The notes under the pieces: generated by a model
Told to the model about the DNA's origin: nothing
What the model saw: the letters and a program-made list of their open reading frames with translations, nothing else
Databases searched by the model: none
Shown: positions 55,537-63,749 of the stretch, piece by piece
Position numbering within the stretch: the first letter of the stretch is position 1
Layout: each line of letters begins with the position of its first letter
Origin: Acidimicrobiales bacterium
Lineage (GTDB): Bacteria; Actinomycetota; Acidimicrobiia; Acidimicrobiales; MedAcidi-G1
Assembly: GCA_029245675.1 (NCBI GenBank)
Contig: JAQWOV010000024.1
Span: 1 to 63,976, forward strand
Length of the DNA: 63,976 bases
Direction: 5' to 3'
Program-made: the position numbers and the translations under genes

Positions 55537-55917
55537 ATGACTAAAACTCTCGATAGAAAAAAGCCATTTAAGCGCTTCGCTAAAGTCGTAGCAGCGAATC
55601 AACTTGAAGGCGTTCCTGAAGGAACTCCTGGAAAAGTGAAGCTTGCCAATGGAATAACTTGGAATAGATATTGGGTTGATTTTGAGAATGGCATAACTAT
55701 CGGCTCTATAGACCATGGTGATCTCGCTCATAAGAAAGACTGGCCTCGATTCAAAATTGATCGAGAGAACTCTCTAGAGGAAACTGCCTTAGAATCTGAA
55801 ACTGCTGAGAGCGATGAATCATCTGATGAAAGTTCAGGAGAGTCTAGTAATCCGTACGGGGTGCCGGAACATTTATTGGAACGAAGTCGGGATGCTAGAG
55901 CCCGACTTAGCGGATGA
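55537..55917 (+). CDS. Conserved-looking hypothetical protein
   Basis: A 126-residue protein of unknown function, 65 bases after proS. The central part (residues 25-75: GTPGKVKLANGITWNRYWVDF) looks like a small SH3-like beta barrel. The C-terminal half is Ser/Glu rich (EETALESETAESDESS) and ends in a basic helix (LLERSRDARARLSG). ATG 55537 is preceded by ATAGGAAT. Low-complexity acid stretches suggest a flexible linker. It lies between proS and carD. Confidence 0.65.
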   Translation: MTKTLDRKKPFKRFAKVVAANQLEGVPEGTPGKVKLANGITWNRYWVDFENGITIGSIDHGDLAHKKDWPRFKIDRENSLEETALESETAESDESSDESSGESSNPYGVPEHLLERSRDARARLSG

Positions 55918-55990
55918 TTAAATTCTCGCGTCATAATTTCGTGTTTATCCGGTATCCTCACACCGTCTTTAAAATGTCTCGGAGGCAATC

Positions 55991-56470
55991 TTGACTTTCA
56001 AACCTGGCGACAAAGTTGTTTACCCACATCATGGTGCAGCAATAATCGAAAAAAAAGAAAAGAAAAAAGTGTTCGGAGCCAATACCGAATATTTCATTCT
56101 GCGTATGGCTCATGGAGAGATGGTTCTTTCCGTTCCTGTAGACAAGGTAGAAGAAGTTGGTATGCGTTGGCCCATCAGTAAAGAAGACGTTGTTGACCTC
56201 TTTGAAGTTCTTGAAAGAAGAGATATTCGTGAGCCATCAAATTGGTCGCGGCGATTCAAGAATCACCAAGAAAAGTTAAAAAGTGGTGACGTGTACCAAG
56301 TCGCTGAAGTGGTAAGGAATCTCGCTCTTCGCGAAGCCGATAAGGGTCTTTCCGCTGGTGAAAAAACTTTGTACACAAAGGCTCTAAACGTTCTTGTATC
56401 GGAACTCTCTTTCGCTTTGAATGTTGACGAAGAGCAAGCCCTTGAAAAAGTTGAAGGCGCCCTCTCTTAA
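55991..56470 (+). CDS. carD: CarD family transcriptional regulator
   Basis: A 159-residue RNA-polymerase-binding factor. The N-terminal Tudor-like RNAP-interaction domain MTFKPGDKVVYPHHGAAII is followed by a helical DNA-binding domain from about residue 65 (ERRDIREPSNWSRRFKNH). It stabilises open complexes at rRNA and other promoters in Actinobacteria. It starts at TTG 55991 behind CGGAGGCAATC. Confidence 0.93.
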   Translation: MTFKPGDKVVYPHHGAAIIEKKEKKKVFGANTEYFILRMAHGEMVLSVPVDKVEEVGMRWPISKEDVVDLFEVLERRDIREPSNWSRRFKNHQEKLKSGDVYQVAEVVRNLALREADKGLSAGEKTLYTKALNVLVSELSFALNVDEEQALEKVEGALS

Positions 56471-56526
56471 CACTTGAGTGTTTCTGTATTACCATTTAAG
56501 ACAGAGAATATCGATAGGGGTTTTCT

Positions 56527-56982
56527 ATGGGCAACCATCGAATTGTTGTTGGGGTTGAAGGTTCCGGTTATGCTCGCGCTGCTTTGATATGGGCAATCAA
56601 AGAAGCTGAAGTAAGAAATTCATTAGTAGAAGTAGTGACCGTTTACGGCCCCACTTTTGTACCCGCCTCTCCTGATCTGGGATATGTTCCGCTTGATTCT
56701 TTTGACTTGTTAAACGAGGTTGAAAATACGCAAAGTGAAGTTATCGAAAGCGCTTTAGCCGCCACCAACAATCCAAATATAGAAATACGCCGCACCCTGG
56801 TCAAAGGTCGTGCTGCTGACACGCTTTTAAAAGTAGCGAAAGACGCGGATTTGCTAGTTGTCGGGAACAGGGGACGCGGAGGATTCTCTGGATTAAGACT
56901 TGGATCAGTAAGCCAATCAATCTCTCATCACAGCCCTTGTCCACTAGTTATTGTTCGTACGGGATTAAACGAAGAGAATTAA
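56527..56982 (+). CDS. Universal stress protein (UspA family)
   Basis: A 151-residue nucleotide-binding alpha/beta protein. IVVGVEGSGYARAALIWAIKEA begins the fold, and the ATP-binding signature is LVVGNRGRGGFSGLRLGSVSQS. The short length is a single Usp domain, which usually dimerises. The role in stress survival is generic. Located eight bases before the alkyltransferase gene, so the two may be cotranscribed. Confidence 0.92.
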   Translation: MGNHRIVVGVEGSGYARAALIWAIKEAEVRNSLVEVVTVYGPTFVPASPDLGYVPLDSFDLLNEVENTQSEVIESALAATNNPNIEIRRTLVKGRAADTLLKVAKDADLLVVGNRGRGGFSGLRLGSVSQSISHHSPCPLVIVRTGLNEEN

Positions 56983-56989
56983 AACTCTG

Positions 56990-57487
56990 ATGAATAAAGT
57001 TTCTGAATTTTCATCACCTTTTGGAAATATGTTTATCGCTTTCAACGAATTAGGAATAGCCGGAAGTGCTCTCACTCAAACAACATCGTTGAATCAGTTC
57101 TGTGAAAAAACTAGAGACTTCACTGGTGCCGGTTGTGAAAAAGTCTCTTCTCTCCCTCAAAGATTCATGAAGGCTTTAACGCTTTGGAGTAAGGAACATG
57201 ATGACTCGGGTCTAATTTTTGACTTTGGTAATAGCACTTCGTTTCAACAAAACGTTTGGAATGCATGTCTAACAATTCCCTTCGGCTCCACTCTTTCATA
57301 CAGTGAGTTGGCGGCTTTGATAAAGAATCCCAAGGCAGTAAGAGCTGTTGGTTCTGCGTTAGGGGCAAATCCGTTTCTGATACTTATTCCCTGCCATCGA
57401 GTAATAGGTAGTGATGGGAATCTAGGGGGCTATGCGAGTGGAATTAATCTAAAGTCATTTTTGCTGGAAGCAGAAGAGGCTAAATAA
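56990..57487 (+). CDS. ogt: Methylated-DNA--protein-cysteine methyltransferase
   Basis: A 165-residue suicide repair protein that removes methyl groups from O6-methylguanine. The acceptor is Cys135 in LIPCHRVIGSDG, and the wing helix FQQNVWNACLTIPFGSTLSYSELA and AVRAVGSALGANP match the family. The N-terminal domain is short (about 80 residues), as in Ogt rather than Ada. Immediately after the Usp gene. Confidence 0.92.
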   Translation: MNKVSEFSSPFGNMFIAFNELGIAGSALTQTTSLNQFCEKTRDFTGAGCEKVSSLPQRFMKALTLWSKEHDDSGLIFDFGNSTSFQQNVWNACLTIPFGSTLSYSELAALIKNPKAVRAVGSALGANPFLILIPCHRVIGSDGNLGGYASGINLKSFLLEAEEAK

Positions 57488-57535
57488 CTCTCCCCCGTCG
57501 TGGCAAGAACTCCTTTACTGCTGTAGACCTTTTTT

Positions 57536-58321
57536 ATGGATAACGCCGAAGGAAACATCACAACAGAAATACAAGATCGAATTCTCCTTATGGGAATTAA
57601 TCGTCCAGCAAAACTCAATGGATTCACTCCTCACATGATGGATCAACTAGTCGATGCCTACACCTTGCTTGATGATAATGATGACCTTTGGGTAGGTGTT
57701 TTATTTGCTCATGGAGATCATTTCACTGCAGGCTTGGACCTACCCAAGTTTTCTGAGCGTATGAAGAATAATGAGAGAGGTCGCGGAAAGGGAAAAACAG
57801 ACCCAACCTCTTTAGGTAAACGCTGTAAAAAACCAATCATTTCTGCTGTTAAAGGAATAACTTTTACTCTTGGTATTGAACTGATGTTGGCTGGAGACAT
57901 CGTGATTGCTGCTGACAATTGCCGCTTCTCGCAACTCGAGCCTCTTCGAGGTATTCACGCTACTGGTGGGGCAACCATACGGTTCGTTGAACGAGGTGGT
58001 TGGGGTAATGCGATGTATCACTTATTGACTTCAGATGAATTTGACTCTGAAGAAGCTCATCGGATTGGGCTGGTTCAAGAGATTGTTCCTGCAGGAGAGG
58101 AAACTAATCGGGCGATAGAAATAGCTCATATCATTTGTGAAGGAGCGCCTTTAGCAGTTCAGGCAACTAAAGCCTCTTCGTTGATTTATGCCACTCAAGG
58201 GGAATCTGCCTGCATTGCCGCTTTCGGACCGAAACAAGCAGAGTTAGCTGCCAGCGAAGACGCTATAGAGGGTATTGCTTCCTTTAAAGAGCGAAGAAAA
58301 GGAAACTTCTCCGGAAAGTAA
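57536..58321 (+). CDS. Enoyl-CoA hydratase/isomerase family protein
   Basis: A 261-residue crotonase-fold protein. The oxyanion-hole segments FAHGDHFTAGLDLP and GITFTLGIELMLAGDIVIA lie at about residues 60-75 and 100-125. FSQLEPLRGIHATGGATIRF and the late HRIGLVQEIVPAG are typical of the family. A basic run in the middle (NNERGRGKGKTD) replaces a usual helix. Substrate is not predictable. TAGACC lies six bases before ATG, consistent with a leaderless message. Convergent with the lipoprotein gene. Confidence 0.9.
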   Translation: MDNAEGNITTEIQDRILLMGINRPAKLNGFTPHMMDQLVDAYTLLDDNDDLWVGVLFAHGDHFTAGLDLPKFSERMKNNERGRGKGKTDPTSLGKRCKKPIISAVKGITFTLGIELMLAGDIVIAADNCRFSQLEPLRGIHATGGATIRFVERGGWGNAMYHLLTSDEFDSEEAHRIGLVQEIVPAGEETNRAIEIAHIICEGAPLAVQATKASSLIYATQGESACIAAFGPKQAELAASEDAIEGIASFKERRKGNFSGK

Positions 58322-58328
58322 CTTTTCG

Positions 58329-58982
58329 TTAACTTCCTGAGGTTTGACAGCCAGTATTATCAAGTGATCCATCCGCCCAGATGGTTGCGCATTTGAAAGT
58401 TCTTCTATCTACAAGGCCCTCAATAAACGAACCTGTCAGATTCGCTGATCGTAAATCTGCTTGTAAAAATATTGCTGTACTTAGATCCGCTTGGGTTAAA
58501 TCCACATGAGACAAATTAGTTTCAAAGAACACTGCACCAGGAGCGTTGACCTGAGAAAGTGTCGCTGCAGCCAGGTTGGTGTGCGCCAAAGAAGCTCCAC
58601 CCAATTGCGCGCCTGTCAAATCTGCGCCAACCATTAAAGCGCCGTCAAGAATAGCGCCAGTTAAGTTGGCTCCACTCAAATTTATTCCTGGAGCAATAAT
58701 CGAAGCGAGGTCTTGTCCCGCAAAATTTGCCCCACTGCAGTCAGCATTAACCTCTAATACGCATGTTGAAATTGGTTCTTCTGATTCTCCGGTGCCTGAG
58801 GTTCCATCCGGAGACGTATCTGTTGTTTCCGATGTAGCTTCGGAGGTTTCTGTATCTCCGTCTCCACCTCCACCACAAGCAGTAGCTAAGAGAGATGTTG
58901 AGAGAAACAAAGCGAGAATTAGTTTTTTTCTCGTTTGAATTTCTTTGATATCTCTCGAGTCTTTATCAATATGCATAAACAT
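58329..58982 (-). CDS. Pentapeptide-repeat lipoprotein
   Basis: A 217-residue lipoprotein. LILALFLSTSLLATAC ends in a lipobox (LATAC), after a short basic region. A Thr/Ser/Glu-rich linker (about 30 residues) follows, then pentapeptide repeats of A(D/N)LxX type (SGANLTG, GADLTGAQLGGASLAHTNL, HVDLTQADLSTAIFLQADLRSANL) forming a right-handed beta helix of about eight turns. ATG 58982 has GGAG six bases upstream and overlaps the end of the giant repeat gene by 17 bases, so the two are coupled. The role is unknown; extracytoplasmic scaffolding is a guess. Confidence 0.85.
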   Translation of the reverse strand: MFMHIDKDSRDIKEIQTRKKLILALFLSTSLLATACGGGGDGDTETSEATSETTDTSPDGTSGTGESEEPISTCVLEVNADCSGANFAGQDLASIIAPGINLSGANLTGAILDGALMVGADLTGAQLGGASLAHTNLAAATLSQVNAPGAVFFETNLSHVDLTQADLSTAIFLQADLRSANLTGSFIEGLVDRRTFKCATIWADGSLDNTGCQTSGS

Positions 58983-61900
58983 ATTCAACTCCGTTTACCA
59001 CAACTGTTATGCCAGTATCACCAGTAAGAGCAGTCGCCTGCTGGCCATTCGCATCGGTTACTTCAGTTGTAGTGCCATCTTCTGAAATGCTTGTCTGCCC
59101 TCCGTTGCTTCCGGTCACACTTATTAAATCACCATCTTTTACTACCGTTGATGAGCCCGTAACACCAGTGGATGGGTCGTAGATTCGAGTTCCGTCACTT
59201 GTTTCAACTGTGATTATTCCATCGACACTTAATTGAGTAGTCGTGGTGTTGTTGTCTCCAAAATCAAGTTTGAATGTTGCGTTTTCTTTATTCCAAGTTG
59301 CTTGTGTTACACAATTTTCGCATTCAGTTTGTATTGAGATTTGGAGTTCTTCTTCAGTTTCTATTACTTCTTTTGTATTAACTATTGGATTTCCTGAAGC
59401 GTCGAAGCCGATAACAGTGCCATCTTGCAGTGTCACGTCGTAAGTTCCGTCAGCATTTCTTTCACTAGTTTGTGCATTTCCTTGAGCATCTATAACGTTC
59501 GTAGTATTTGTTTTTGGGTTGTACTCATAAATTGATCCAAAATCATCCGCAGCGATCAAGTTCCCGTTTTTATCTACCCGCATGTTTACAGTGTCTCCCG
59601 AAGCACTGGTATATGTGACTTGTCCTGTTTCAGGGAAGAAACGTCCAACCGATCCGTCTTCGAAAGTTTTCACTACTGATCCATCTTCGCCTGCAATAGC
59701 AGTTTCTACTTCGCCATTTGGTCCTGTAATTACTACTGTCTTTCCATCTGGGGACGTGCTTATTGACCAGCCATCGCTAGAAGACTCTGTGATTCTTCCG
59801 GTTTCATCTACCACGCCTTTTGTGACTACTCCATAAGGGTCAGTGAAAGTGCTACTTCCATCTGGTTCGATAACTTCGCTAGATCCATCTGCATTAGTGA
59901 TGATGAGGTTTCCTTCATTGTCTCGTATAGCTACGTCACGACTTCCATCAGAGTAAAGATAGTCAAATGATCCATCTGGTCGTTCCACTAGCACTGAGCC
60001 GTCACTGGAAGTGGTGGTTCTGATGCCCTTATCGTCGACGAGTGTTTCCGAGGTGTAGCCGTTTGCGTCTTCATATATTTCTCGGCCATCTTCATAAGTG
60101 ATTAAAGTGCTTCCGTCTTCAAATTGAGTCATCCATCCTGCTGTATCTCCTTCACCTATAGGTATTGTGCTGGAAATTTCTCCGTAAGGATCTGTGTATT
60201 TGTAACTTCCATCTTCCTGTTCAATAACTTGCGATCCATCAGAGTACGTCTCCACTCTTGACCCATCCGCTAAGTAAATCTCTTCATACCAATCACCATT
60301 AGGCCAAGTGATTCTTAGAGATCCATCATTTCCCATGACTTCAACTGTTCCGTCTGAATAGGTATATACGATTGTTCCGTCTGCGCGTATCTCTTCAGCG
60401 GGAGCTTCGTATACTTCGGTGTTTCCTTCGGGGTCGGTCCAAGAGCTAAAGCCGTCTTCACACCATCTGAAGATTCCCCCGTCGTCATAAGTTTCAGTTG
60501 TACATCGAGTCACTGGGTCATAAAGAACTTCGGGAGCTGTCCAGGTTTCAATGTTGCCGAATTCATCTGTCCATGAGCCCCCATACGTTCCATCTGGACA
60601 CCACCAGTCAGTGCTTCCATCCATATAGGTTGTCGTTTCACAGCCATCTTCACCTACTACTTTTTCTCCTTGGTCCCACTCTTCGTAATAGGAATCGTCT
60701 TCACAATATTCGTATTGAAGATCCCAACTGCCGCCGCGATCTAAGCAGGTTCCTTCATCACGAGCCGACCAAATAGACCCATCATCCTCATAGCAATAAC
60801 CCCAATCGCCATCACGTTCCCAGGTACCACCACGGGTTAAACAGGTTGCTTCATCACGAGCCGACCAAGCCGAACCATCATCTTCAAAGCAGTATTCATA
60901 TTCTGAATCCCAAGCACCACCACGAGCTAAACAATCTGTCTCATTTCGAGCCGACCAAGCCGAACCATCATCCTCATAGCAGTAACCCCAGTCTTCTTCC
61001 TGTTCCCAGGTGCCGGCGCGTGCTAAACAATCTTCCATGGTCATAGCAGACCATGCTGACCCATCATCCTCATAGCAATAACCCCAGTCTTTTTCCTGCA
61101 TCCAACTGCCGCCACGATCTAAACAGGCTCCTTCATCACGAGCCGACCAAATAGACCCATCATCCTCAAAGCAATAACCCCAATCGCCATCACGTTCCCA
61201 GATTCCATCGCGATCTAAACAATCTGTCTCATTTCGAGCCGACCAAGCCGAACCATCATCCTCAAAGCAATAACCCCAATCACCGTCCTGTGCCCAGCCG
61301 CCGCCACGAGCTAAACAATCTGTCTCATTTTGAGCCGACCAAGCCGAACCATCATCCTCAAAGCAATATTCATATTCTGAATCCCAACCGCCGCCACGAG
61401 CTAAACAATCTGTCTCATTTCGAGCCGACCAAGCCGAACCATCATCTTCAAAGCAGGATCCCCAATCTTCTTGCTGATCCCAACTGCCGCCACGAGCTAA
61501 ACAGGTTCCTTCATCACGAGCCGACCAAATAGACCCATCATCTTCAAAGCAGTAACCCCAATCACCGTCCTGTGCCCAGCCGCCGCCACGAGCTAAACAG
61601 GTTCCTTCATCACGAGCCGACCAAATAGACCCATCATCTTCAAAGCAATATTCATATTCTGAATCCCAACCGCCACCACGAGCTAAACAATCCGCTTCGT
61701 TAGTTGCTGATTCCAGTGAGCCATCGTCGTAATTGCACCACTCACCGTTCCAGACGCCACCGTATTCCACACAGTCAGCTTCAGGATCCCACTCCGGATA
61801 GTCGCACCACTCACCGTTCCAGTCACCACCGTATTCCACACAGTCAGCTTCAGGATCCCAATCGTCGTCATCAGGCAAAGAGTCGTCAGTAGGGTATTCA

Positions 61901-62148
61901 CACCACTCACCGTTCCAGACGCCACCGTATTCAAAACATTCAGCTTCAGGATCCCAATCGTCGTCAATTGGTATTATGTCTTCACACCAGCCACCATCTA
62001 CATCTTCGTACCACATCCCACCGGCGTCCCAACATTCTATTTCGTTGGTTGCTTCCCAAGTTTCAATCGCTCCTGCTGGGGTCGTCATCAAGGCACCAAA
62101 TGAGGCCAATATCGTTAAAACGGCAATTGTTAAGCGTTGAAAAAGCAT
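58966..62148 (-). CDS. Giant secreted acidic repeat protein
   Basis: A 1060-residue exported protein. A signal peptide (MLFQRLTIAVLTILASFGAL, then PAGA) leads to four N-terminal units with a C-x3-GG-x-W-x(4-7)-C pattern, then eleven longer units (about 29-31 residues each) of the form CLARGGGW...YCFEDDGS.WSARDE up to about residue 490. The two Cys per unit suggest internal disulfides or metal sites. From about 500 to 960 are many DGS/DGT-containing strands (TYSDGS, YADGS type), resembling TCP10-like G-box or other beta-solenoid repeats. The last 100 residues have a GDTGITVVVNGVEYVYAY end. Very acidic. The function is unknown; a cell-surface structural or adhesion role is inference. Confidence 0.85.
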   Translation of the reverse strand: MLFQRLTIAVLTILASFGALMTTPAGAIETWEATNEIECWDAGGMWYEDVDGGWCEDIIPIDDDWDPEAECFEYGGVWNGEWCEYPTDDSLPDDDDWDPEADCVEYGGDWNGEWCDYPEWDPEADCVEYGGVWNGEWCNYDDGSLESATNEADCLARGGGWDSEYEYCFEDDGSIWSARDEGTCLARGGGWAQDGDWGYCFEDDGSIWSARDEGTCLARGGSWDQQEDWGSCFEDDGSAWSARNETDCLARGGGWDSEYEYCFEDDGSAWSAQNETDCLARGGGWAQDGDWGYCFEDDGSAWSARNETDCLDRDGIWERDGDWGYCFEDDGSIWSARDEGACLDRGGSWMQEKDWGYCYEDDGSAWSAMTMEDCLARAGTWEQEEDWGYCYEDDGSAWSARNETDCLARGGAWDSEYEYCFEDDGSAWSARDEATCLTRGGTWERDGDWGYCYEDDGSIWSARDEGTCLDRGGSWDLQYEYCEDDSYYEEWDQGEKVVGEDGCETTTYMDGSTDWWCPDGTYGGSWTDEFGNIETWTAPEVLYDPVTRCTTETYDDGGIFRWCEDGFSSWTDPEGNTEVYEAPAEEIRADGTIVYTYSDGTVEVMGNDGSLRITWPNGDWYEEIYLADGSRVETYSDGSQVIEQEDGSYKYTDPYGEISSTIPIGEGDTAGWMTQFEDGSTLITYEDGREIYEDANGYTSETLVDDKGIRTTTSSDGSVLVERPDGSFDYLYSDGSRDVAIRDNEGNLIITNADGSSEVIEPDGSSTFTDPYGVVTKGVVDETGRITESSSDGWSISTSPDGKTVVITGPNGEVETAIAGEDGSVVKTFEDGSVGRFFPETGQVTYTSASGDTVNMRVDKNGNLIAADDFGSIYEYNPKTNTTNVIDAQGNAQTSERNADGTYDVTLQDGTVIGFDASGNPIVNTKEVIETEEELQISIQTECENCVTQATWNKENATFKLDFGDNNTTTTQLSVDGIITVETSDGTRIYDPSTGVTGSSTVVKDGDLISVTGSNGGQTSISEDGTTTEVTDANGQQATALTGDTGITVVVNGVEYVYAY
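60700..61720. repeat. Tandem coding repeats (about 87-93 bp units)
   Basis: Eleven near-identical units within the gene at 58966-62148, with the plus-strand text repeatedly showing CGAGCCGACCAAG or CGAGCCGACCAAAT and CATCATC. Unit length varies by two codons depending on whether the middle reads DSEYEYC or xxxDWGYC. The repeats are coding and in frame, unlike CRISPR or minisatellite repeats, and may expand or contract by recombination. Confidence 0.85.
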
Positions 62149-62246
62149 TCTGTTGTCTCCGGTTGAAGATTCTCTATCGAAATTATTTCAAAAGCCTAGC
62201 CGAGAACGTTCTATAGTGTCTTATCGCCCTCGTAGGCTGTAGATGA

Positions 62247-62320
62247 CGGGATGTGGCGCAGCCTGGAAGCGCACCTGCTTTGGGAGCAGGGGGTCGGAGG
62301 TTCAAATCCTCTCATCCCGA
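62247..62320 (+). tRNA. tRNA-Pro (anticodon TGG)
   Basis: Acceptor CGGGATG / CATCCCG, D-arm with GCGCAGCCTGGAAGCGC, anticodon loop TTTGGGA (TGG) and T-loop TTCAAAT are intact. CCA is not encoded. The last 43 bases recur twice downstream at 62967 and near 63837, as expected for an integration site. Confidence 0.95.
62278..62320 (+). repeat. tRNA-Pro 3'-end repeat, copy A (candidate attL)
   Basis: The 3' 43 bases of the intact tRNA-Pro. Copies B and C below match it, with one mismatch in B and a 59-base interruption in C. This is the pattern left by integrases that use tRNA 3' ends as attachment sites. Confidence 0.7.
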
Positions 62321-62340
62321 CAATTTTTATCTCTTCTTAA

Positions 62341-62874
62341 TTATGCTATTCTTCTGTCAAACCAATCAAGGAAATAGTTGATGGCATTGGTAAGGCGATC
62401 CGAGCCCCAATGTATAAAACCCACTTGCCACAATACGACAAAGAACCCAATGTAAATCAACAGACGCAAAATCTTACCGAAAGAAGATAGCTCTTTAGGA
62501 TTAAATAAGAAATAAGACACAGGCTTTTTTTTCTGTGTCTTATTTCTTATTTCAGGTAGTTTATTATTTTGTTTAAGGAAACTATCAATCAATTCTTTTT
62601 GCTGCTTCGAAGGGGTTTCTTCAACACGTTTTCGCTGGTTTGATGTCAGTTGCAAATAAATTTCTGGATCTATCTCAGGACTCTCTACCAAATTAGGATC
62701 GCGAACTTCTTTCTCACCATCATCATTATTTTTTCCAAGGATTCTGGACTTCTGGCTCTCAAACTCTTCCTCTGTGAGAACGCCTTTTTCACGAAGTCTT
62801 GCAAGCTGCTCTAGTTCTTCTAACGCATTATCAGATGTTTCATTATTCAAATCAGTTTCTTCTTCGAAAGTCAT
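62341..62874 (-). CDS. SHOCT-domain membrane protein
   Basis: A 177-residue protein. Residues about 15-50 form a SHOCT domain (ALEELEQLARLREKGVLTEEEFESQKSRIL), a short amphipathic unit found in many small bacterial proteins. A charged linker follows and a C-terminal membrane helix (LRLLIYIGFFVVLWQVGFI). ATG 62874 has GGAG nine bases upstream. It fills most of the first cassette after tRNA-Pro. A 120-base part of its coding sequence is repeated with one mismatch at 63046-63165. The function is unknown; SHOCT domains may mediate oligomerisation. Confidence 0.75.
   Translation of the reverse strand: MTFEEETDLNNETSDNALEELEQLARLREKGVLTEEEFESQKSRILGKNNDDGEKEVRDPNLVESPEIDPEIYLQLTSNQRKRVEETPSKQQKELIDSFLKQNNKLPEIRNKTQKKKPVSYFLFNPKELSSFGKILRLLIYIGFFVVLWQVGFIHWGSDRLTNAINYFLDWFDRRIA
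62725..62844. repeat. 120-bp direct repeat, copy 1 (SHOCT coding)
   Basis: Encodes the SHOCT core of the gene at 62341. It matches 63046-63165 at 119 of 120 positions by eye (a T/A difference). Confidence 0.85.
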
Positions 62875-62948
62875 GTCACGAACTCCATAACGAAAAAATA
62901 CCAGCATGTTTGAATTCAGCAAAACCAAAGACAACTCGCTCTAACCTT

Positions 62949-63009
62949 GCGCTGCACTGCTACGGTCTTTGGGAGCAGGGGGTCAGAGGTTCAAATCCTC
63001 TCATCCCGA
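62949..63009 (+). repeat. tRNA-Pro 3'-end repeat, copy B with 18-base left extension
   Basis: Bases 62967-63009 repeat the tRNA-Pro 3' end with one mismatch (GTCAG for GTCGG). The 18 bases before it (62949-62966) are not in the tRNA but recur before copy C, so the repeat unit extends past the tRNA. The 5' half of a tRNA is absent, so this is not a functional tRNA gene. It is a candidate att junction. Confidence 0.7.
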
Positions 63010-63042
63010 TCAAAAATAACTAACTATTTGTGAGGAAATCGC

Positions 63043-63249
63043 CTAATTATTTTTTCCAAGGATTCTGGACTTCTGGCTCTCAAACTCTTCCTCTGTGAGA
63101 ACGCCTTTTTCACGAAGTCTTGCAAGCTGCTCTAGTTCTTCTAACGCAATATCAGATGTTTCATTCTTACTTTGATTTTTGGCGTTTGCTAATTCAGAGT
63201 TCTCTTTTTTTCGGTTTTGTCGATTAAACGTAACTACGTTATTCGGTCG
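63043..63249 (-). pseudogene. SHOCT-domain gene fragment
   Basis: The frame is open for 69 codons and ends NETSDIALEELEQLARL...SRILGKNN, a second copy of the SHOCT domain. No ATG, GTG or TTG start exists in the frame. It begins four codons before the stop of the next gene upstream (63239), in a different frame. The 3' 120 bases match the gene at 62341. It is most simply a truncated duplicate; a frameshift product with the upstream gene is less likely. Confidence 0.65.
63046..63165. repeat. 120-bp direct repeat, copy 2 (SHOCT coding)
   Basis: Offset 321 bases from copy 1 with one mismatch. The near-perfect identity in a region of otherwise unrelated flanks points to recent duplication or to gene conversion between cassettes. 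Confidence 0.85.
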
Positions 63250-63616
63250 TTAAACGCTTCAAGATTATTTGCTTCTGGGATTCAAACTCTTCATCTGTTA
63301 GCACTCCCTTGCTGTGTAAATCAGCGAGTCGTTCAAGCTTCTCAAGACCACCCGATGTTTTGGATGTAGTTTTCTTATTTTTGGATGTAGTTTGCTTATT
63401 GTTGCTTACACGGTTTAAGCGCTGTTGAACTCGCTCATTTTGAGCTAGTCGTTCAGCCAGCTCTTGTTCCTGCATTGCAAGTTGTTGCTCCATGAGAGAG
63501 TTCTGCTCTTTAGCAAGCGCGTTTGCTCTTCTCTGATACTGCCTAGAGCGTTCTCTGGTCGTCGTCGGACGAACTGGAACCCCTGATAGTAAAAACAGTG
63601 ATTTCAAAATCCCCAT
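63239..63616 (-). CDS. SHOCT-domain protein with coiled-coil region
   Basis: A 125-residue basic protein. A weak N-terminal hydrophobic stretch (MGILKSLFLLSGV) is followed by a long Gln/Glu/Arg-rich coiled coil (about residues 20-70). A Lys/Thr-rich linker follows, then a SHOCT domain ends the protein (LEKLERLADLHSKGVLTDEEFESQKQIIL). It is related to but distinct from the SHOCT domain of the gene at 62341. It lies in the second tRNA-Pro cassette. The function is unknown. Confidence 0.7.
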   Translation of the reverse strand: MGILKSLFLLSGVPVRPTTTRERSRQYQRRANALAKEQNSLMEQQLAMQEQELAERLAQNERVQQRLNRVSNNKQTTSKNKKTTSKTSGGLEKLERLADLHSKGVLTDEEFESQKQIILKRLTTE

Positions 63617-63749
63617 TAAATATCCTCATTTCTTGAATCTTGAAAAAATTTTTCTCTCTCTATCAAGTAAGTCTATTTATTTTTAACATCTACACAAGGG
63701 TTTCAAAATCACCAAAAGATAATACGGCTTCAAATACCTAAATTCCTTA

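Noticed and set aside
60700-61720. CRISPR-like regular repeats
   Set aside because: The repeats are in-frame coding units of one long gene, of variable length, with no unique spacers and no cas genes.
60498-61967. Several open frames opposite the giant repeat gene, including His/Pro-rich tandem peptides
   Set aside because: They mirror the repeat units of the minus-strand gene, have no ribosome sites, and have improbable composition.
62949-63009. Second tRNA-Pro gene
   Set aside because: Only the 3' 43 bases match; the acceptor 5' strand and D-arm are missing, so it cannot fold into a tRNA.
63043-63616. One SHOCT protein made by frameshift from the gene at 63239 into the following frame
   Set aside because: The upstream gene already ends in a complete SHOCT domain and no slippery sequence was seen; a truncated duplicate is simpler.
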